Made by a program: the position numbers and the translations under genes. Of a stretch of 7,719 nt of DNA, positions 6,431 to 7,719 are shown in pieces. This DNA comes from DASSFZ01 sp036514635 (GTDB taxonomy: Bacteria > Chloroflexota > Anaerolineae > Fen-1058): positions 1 through 7,719 of the forward strand of contig DATBWU010000297.1 of the NCBI GenBank assembly GCA_036514635.1, given 5' to 3'. The notes beneath the pieces are model-generated. The model was not told where the DNA came from. It worked only from the letters and a program-made list of their open reading frames with translations, and searched no databases. Each line of letters opens with the position of its first letter. The stretch's first letter is position 1.

Positions 6431-6441
6431 TGCTGAGCGTC
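6421..6441 (+). repeat. Small hairpin over the recombinase stop codon
   Basis: GACGCT (6421-6426) pairs perfectly with AGCGTC (6436-6441) across a 9-nt loop that holds the stop codon (6428-6430). A second tiny hairpin, CGCG-GCTA-CGCG (6441-6452), follows. No T-tract is next to it. In GC-rich DNA such short stems arise by chance, so the functional claim is weak. Confidence 0.3.
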
Positions 6442-6516
6442 GCGGCTACGCGAGTCGGCGCGAATGTACCGCGTGAGCGCACAGGACGGGTTACACGGCG
6501 CGCAGCCTGGCAATAA

Positions 6517-6536
6517 GGGGCCCCCCCACGTCTTTT
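6517..6536 (+). terminator. Possible weak terminator: G4/C7 tract followed by T-rich bases
   Basis: GGGG (6517-6520) followed by seven C (6521-6527) could fold as a 4-bp stem with a 3-nt loop, and TCTTTT follows at 6531-6536 after a short spacer. The stem is short and the T-run is offset, so termination of the serine recombinase transcript here is only a possibility. The tract otherwise stands out as the only long homopolymer in the window. Confidence 0.25.
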
Positions 6537-6612
6537 GCACGTTTGACCCGCCGTAATCCATCCTGGCGCGTCGTGACTTTCAGACAGCCTCATAGAGCCG
6601 CAAAACTCCCTC

Positions 6613-6640
6613 TTGACACCCGCCGGAACAGTGCTATACT
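6613..6640 (+). promoter_or_regulatory. Sigma70-type promoter for the tyrosine integrase
   Basis: A perfect -35 box TTGACA (6613-6618) and a -10 box TATACT (6635-6640) are separated by 16 nt. TG at 6632-6633 adds an extended -10 element. Transcription would start near 6647, giving a leader of about 44 nt before ATG 6691. The local sequence after the -10 (ACTAACTAACGACAA) is AT-richer than its surroundings. This is the clearest promoter in the window and implies that the integrase is transcribed separately from the operon upstream. Confidence 0.8.
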
Positions 6641-6690
6641 AACTAACGACAATCGCACTTATAACTACCTGACACACGAAGGGGCACGCC

Positions 6691-7665
6691 ATGACACGCA
6701 AGCAAGCACTCGCAACCGTCAAGAGCAAATCACCCACCGTCTACACTGAAGCGGCGCGCAAGTATGCCCGCAAGTCGAAAGCCGACAACACGATCCGCAT
6801 GTATCGCTCCGCGTGGGCCGAGTTTCAACGCTTCGCCGAAGCGCGCGGTGTGCCGAGCCTGCCCGCGTCACCAGCGACGGTGATCGACTTCATCACCGCG
6901 CTGGCCGATGGCGGCGCGAAGGTGTCCACGATTCAAGTCAAGCTCGCGGCGGTTGCGTCGGCGCATCGCACGGCGAAGGCGACCGACCCAACCACCGATG
7001 AGGATGTGCGGCTAGTGATGGCGGGCATCCGGCGAGCGAAGGGTATCGCGCCGAGCAAGAAGGCGCCGATCACGCTGGACGAGCTGCGTGCGCTGGTCAA
7101 CGCTCTGCCCGACACGCTGGCAGGCAAGCGTGATCGCGCCCTGCTGCTGACCGGTTTCGCGGGCGCGTTTCGCCGGTCGGAGTTGATCGGCGTAGACGTG
7201 GCGGATATGCACGTCAACGGCAAAATGACGATCCGTGTCAGGCGCAGTAAGACCGACCAGGAGGGCAAGGGTATCACGAAAGTTATCCCGCCGATTGACG
7301 ATGCAGCGATTGACCCGCTGCGCGCCTTGCGCGAATGGCTGGGCGCGGCGGGTATCAAGTCGGGGCCGGTCTTTCGGCAGATCGACCGGTGGGGGCACGT
7401 GCGCGACGCGCGGCTGACTTCCCAAAGCGTCGCGCTGATCGTCAAGACGGCGGCAGAGCGCGCGGGGCTGGAGCCGAGGCAATTCGCCGGCCATTCGCTG
7501 CGGTCGGGCTTCATCACCGAAGCGGCGAGCGCGGGCGTTGAGGATCGAGACATCGCCGCGCAGACCGGACACAAGAGCATGATCGTTTTGCATGGCTACA
7601 TCCAAGACGCCGGGCTGGGCGCGATGGGCGCGGTCAAGGCGGCGTTTGGACAAAGGGCGAAGTGA
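6691..7665 (+). CDS. Tyrosine recombinase / phage-type integrase, 324 aa
   Basis: This is a site-specific recombinase acting through a tyrosine-DNA bond. The N-terminal SAM-like DNA-binding domain (about residues 15-115) shows NTIRMYRSAWAEFQRFAE and AKVSTIQVKLAAVASAH. The catalytic domain (about 125-320) has the full set: Arg161 in AFRRSEL, Lys187 in RRSKTDQ, His268 and Arg271 in GHSLR, His294 in TGHKS, and nucleophile Tyr303 in LHGYIQDA. The length is typical for short integrases that lack an extra arm-binding domain. The start ATG has SD GAAGGGG (6678-6684; 6-nt spacing) behind its own promoter. It probably integrates or excises the element, or resolves circular forms. Nothing is broken or missing, so it should be active. 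Confidence 0.95.
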   Translation: MTRKQALATVKSKSPTVYTEAARKYARKSKADNTIRMYRSAWAEFQRFAEARGVPSLPASPATVIDFITALADGGAKVSTIQVKLAAVASAHRTAKATDPTTDEDVRLVMAGIRRAKGIAPSKKAPITLDELRALVNALPDTLAGKRDRALLLTGFAGAFRRSELIGVDVADMHVNGKMTIRVRRSKTDQEGKGITKVIPPIDDAAIDPLRALREWLGAAGIKSGPVFRQIDRWGHVRDARLTSQSVALIVKTAAERAGLEPRQFAGHSLRSGFITEAASAGVEDRDIAAQTGHKSMIVLHGYIQDAGLGAMGAVKAAFGQRAK

Positions 7666-7678
7666 GGTAGAATAAAAC

Positions 7679-7707
7679 CGCCGCGCAGTGTGGCAACACT
7701 CGCGGCG
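7679..7707. terminator. Hairpin after the integrase; T-tract only on the minus strand
   Basis: A 12-bp stem (7679-7691 with 7696-7707, one bulged C at 7686) closes on a GGCA loop, 13 nt after the integrase stop. On the + strand no T-run follows (GATGGTC). Read on the - strand, the stem is followed by GG TTTTATT, which looks like an intrinsic terminator for a convergent gene outside the window. It may still stabilise or end the integrase transcript. Confidence 0.6.
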
Positions 7708-7719
7708 ATGGTCGAGCCG

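Larger units (their letters stand above)
6431..6690. other. 260-nt intergenic region between the two recombinase genes
   Basis: No credible gene lies here. It holds a small hairpin at its left end, a G4/C7 tract, the integrase promoter and the integrase SD (GAAGGGG, 6678-6684). Element attachment sites often lie next to integrase genes, but I see no inverted core or arm-site repeats that would prove one here. ACTAACTAAC (6638-6647) is a short direct repeat in the promoter start region. Confidence 0.6.

Noticed and set aside
6361..6593. Two overlapping minus-strand open frames of 66 aa
   Set aside because: They cover the recombinase end and the G4C7 tract, overlap each other in different frames and show no motif.
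6543..6749. Plus-strand open frame of 68 aa before the integrase
   Set aside because: It runs through the integrase promoter and SD and into the integrase start in another frame, with no ribosome binding site of its own.
1..7719. CRISPR array, tRNA, rRNA or insertion-sequence ends
   Set aside because: No regularly spaced repeats, cloverleaf-like segment, rRNA-like block or transposase with terminal inverted repeats was seen.

Overview
The window is a GC-rich stretch of bacterial accessory DNA. All eleven genes I accept lie on the + strand and are tightly packed. It reads as part of an integrative element (integrative/conjugative element, plasmid-like island or prophage remnant) and not as chromosomal core. 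No housekeeping gene, rRNA or tRNA is visible. The host cannot be named from the sequence. The GC-rich codon use, Shine-Dalgarno (SD) sites such as AGGTGA and AGGAGG, the sigma70-type promoter and the lipoprotein signal fit a GC-rich bacterium; Chloroflexota or Actinomycetota would be reasonable guesses, but this is a weak inference.

Layout. (1) Positions 36-1488 hold five small genes of 64 to 142 aa that I do not recognise, joined by short gaps or overlaps as one operon. (2) Positions 1557-4760 hold a membrane and DNA-pump module: a predicted lipoprotein with a coiled coil and one membrane segment, an FtsK/SpoIIIE-type DNA translocase whose start overlaps the lipoprotein stop, a small protein with two membrane segments, and a four-helix membrane protein resembling DUF2637/Spd proteins that ends in a winged-helix-like DNA-binding domain. 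(3) Positions 4766-6430 encode a large serine recombinase that follows the module directly, 5 nt after the previous stop. (4) After a 260-nt gap with a near-consensus promoter comes a tyrosine recombinase/integrase (6691-7665) with the full catalytic set, followed by a strong hairpin.

How the parts may work together (inference). An FtsK-type pump without membrane segments of its own, encoded among small membrane proteins and a DUF2637-like protein, recalls the TraB/TraSA plus Spd modules of actinomycete integrative and conjugative elements, which move double-stranded DNA with one pump and no relaxase or type IV secretion system. The two recombinases would handle excision and integration. No relaxase, VirB/VirD4 component, replication initiator or capsid gene is seen here, but the window covers only part of the element.

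A recurring structural point: at each of the three longer gaps, an inverted repeat overlaps the stop codon of the upstream gene (1471-1503, 3478-3579, 6421-6441), and another hairpin follows the integrase (7679-7707). The one at 3478-3579 is the most elaborate and ends next to the ribosome binding site of the next gene.
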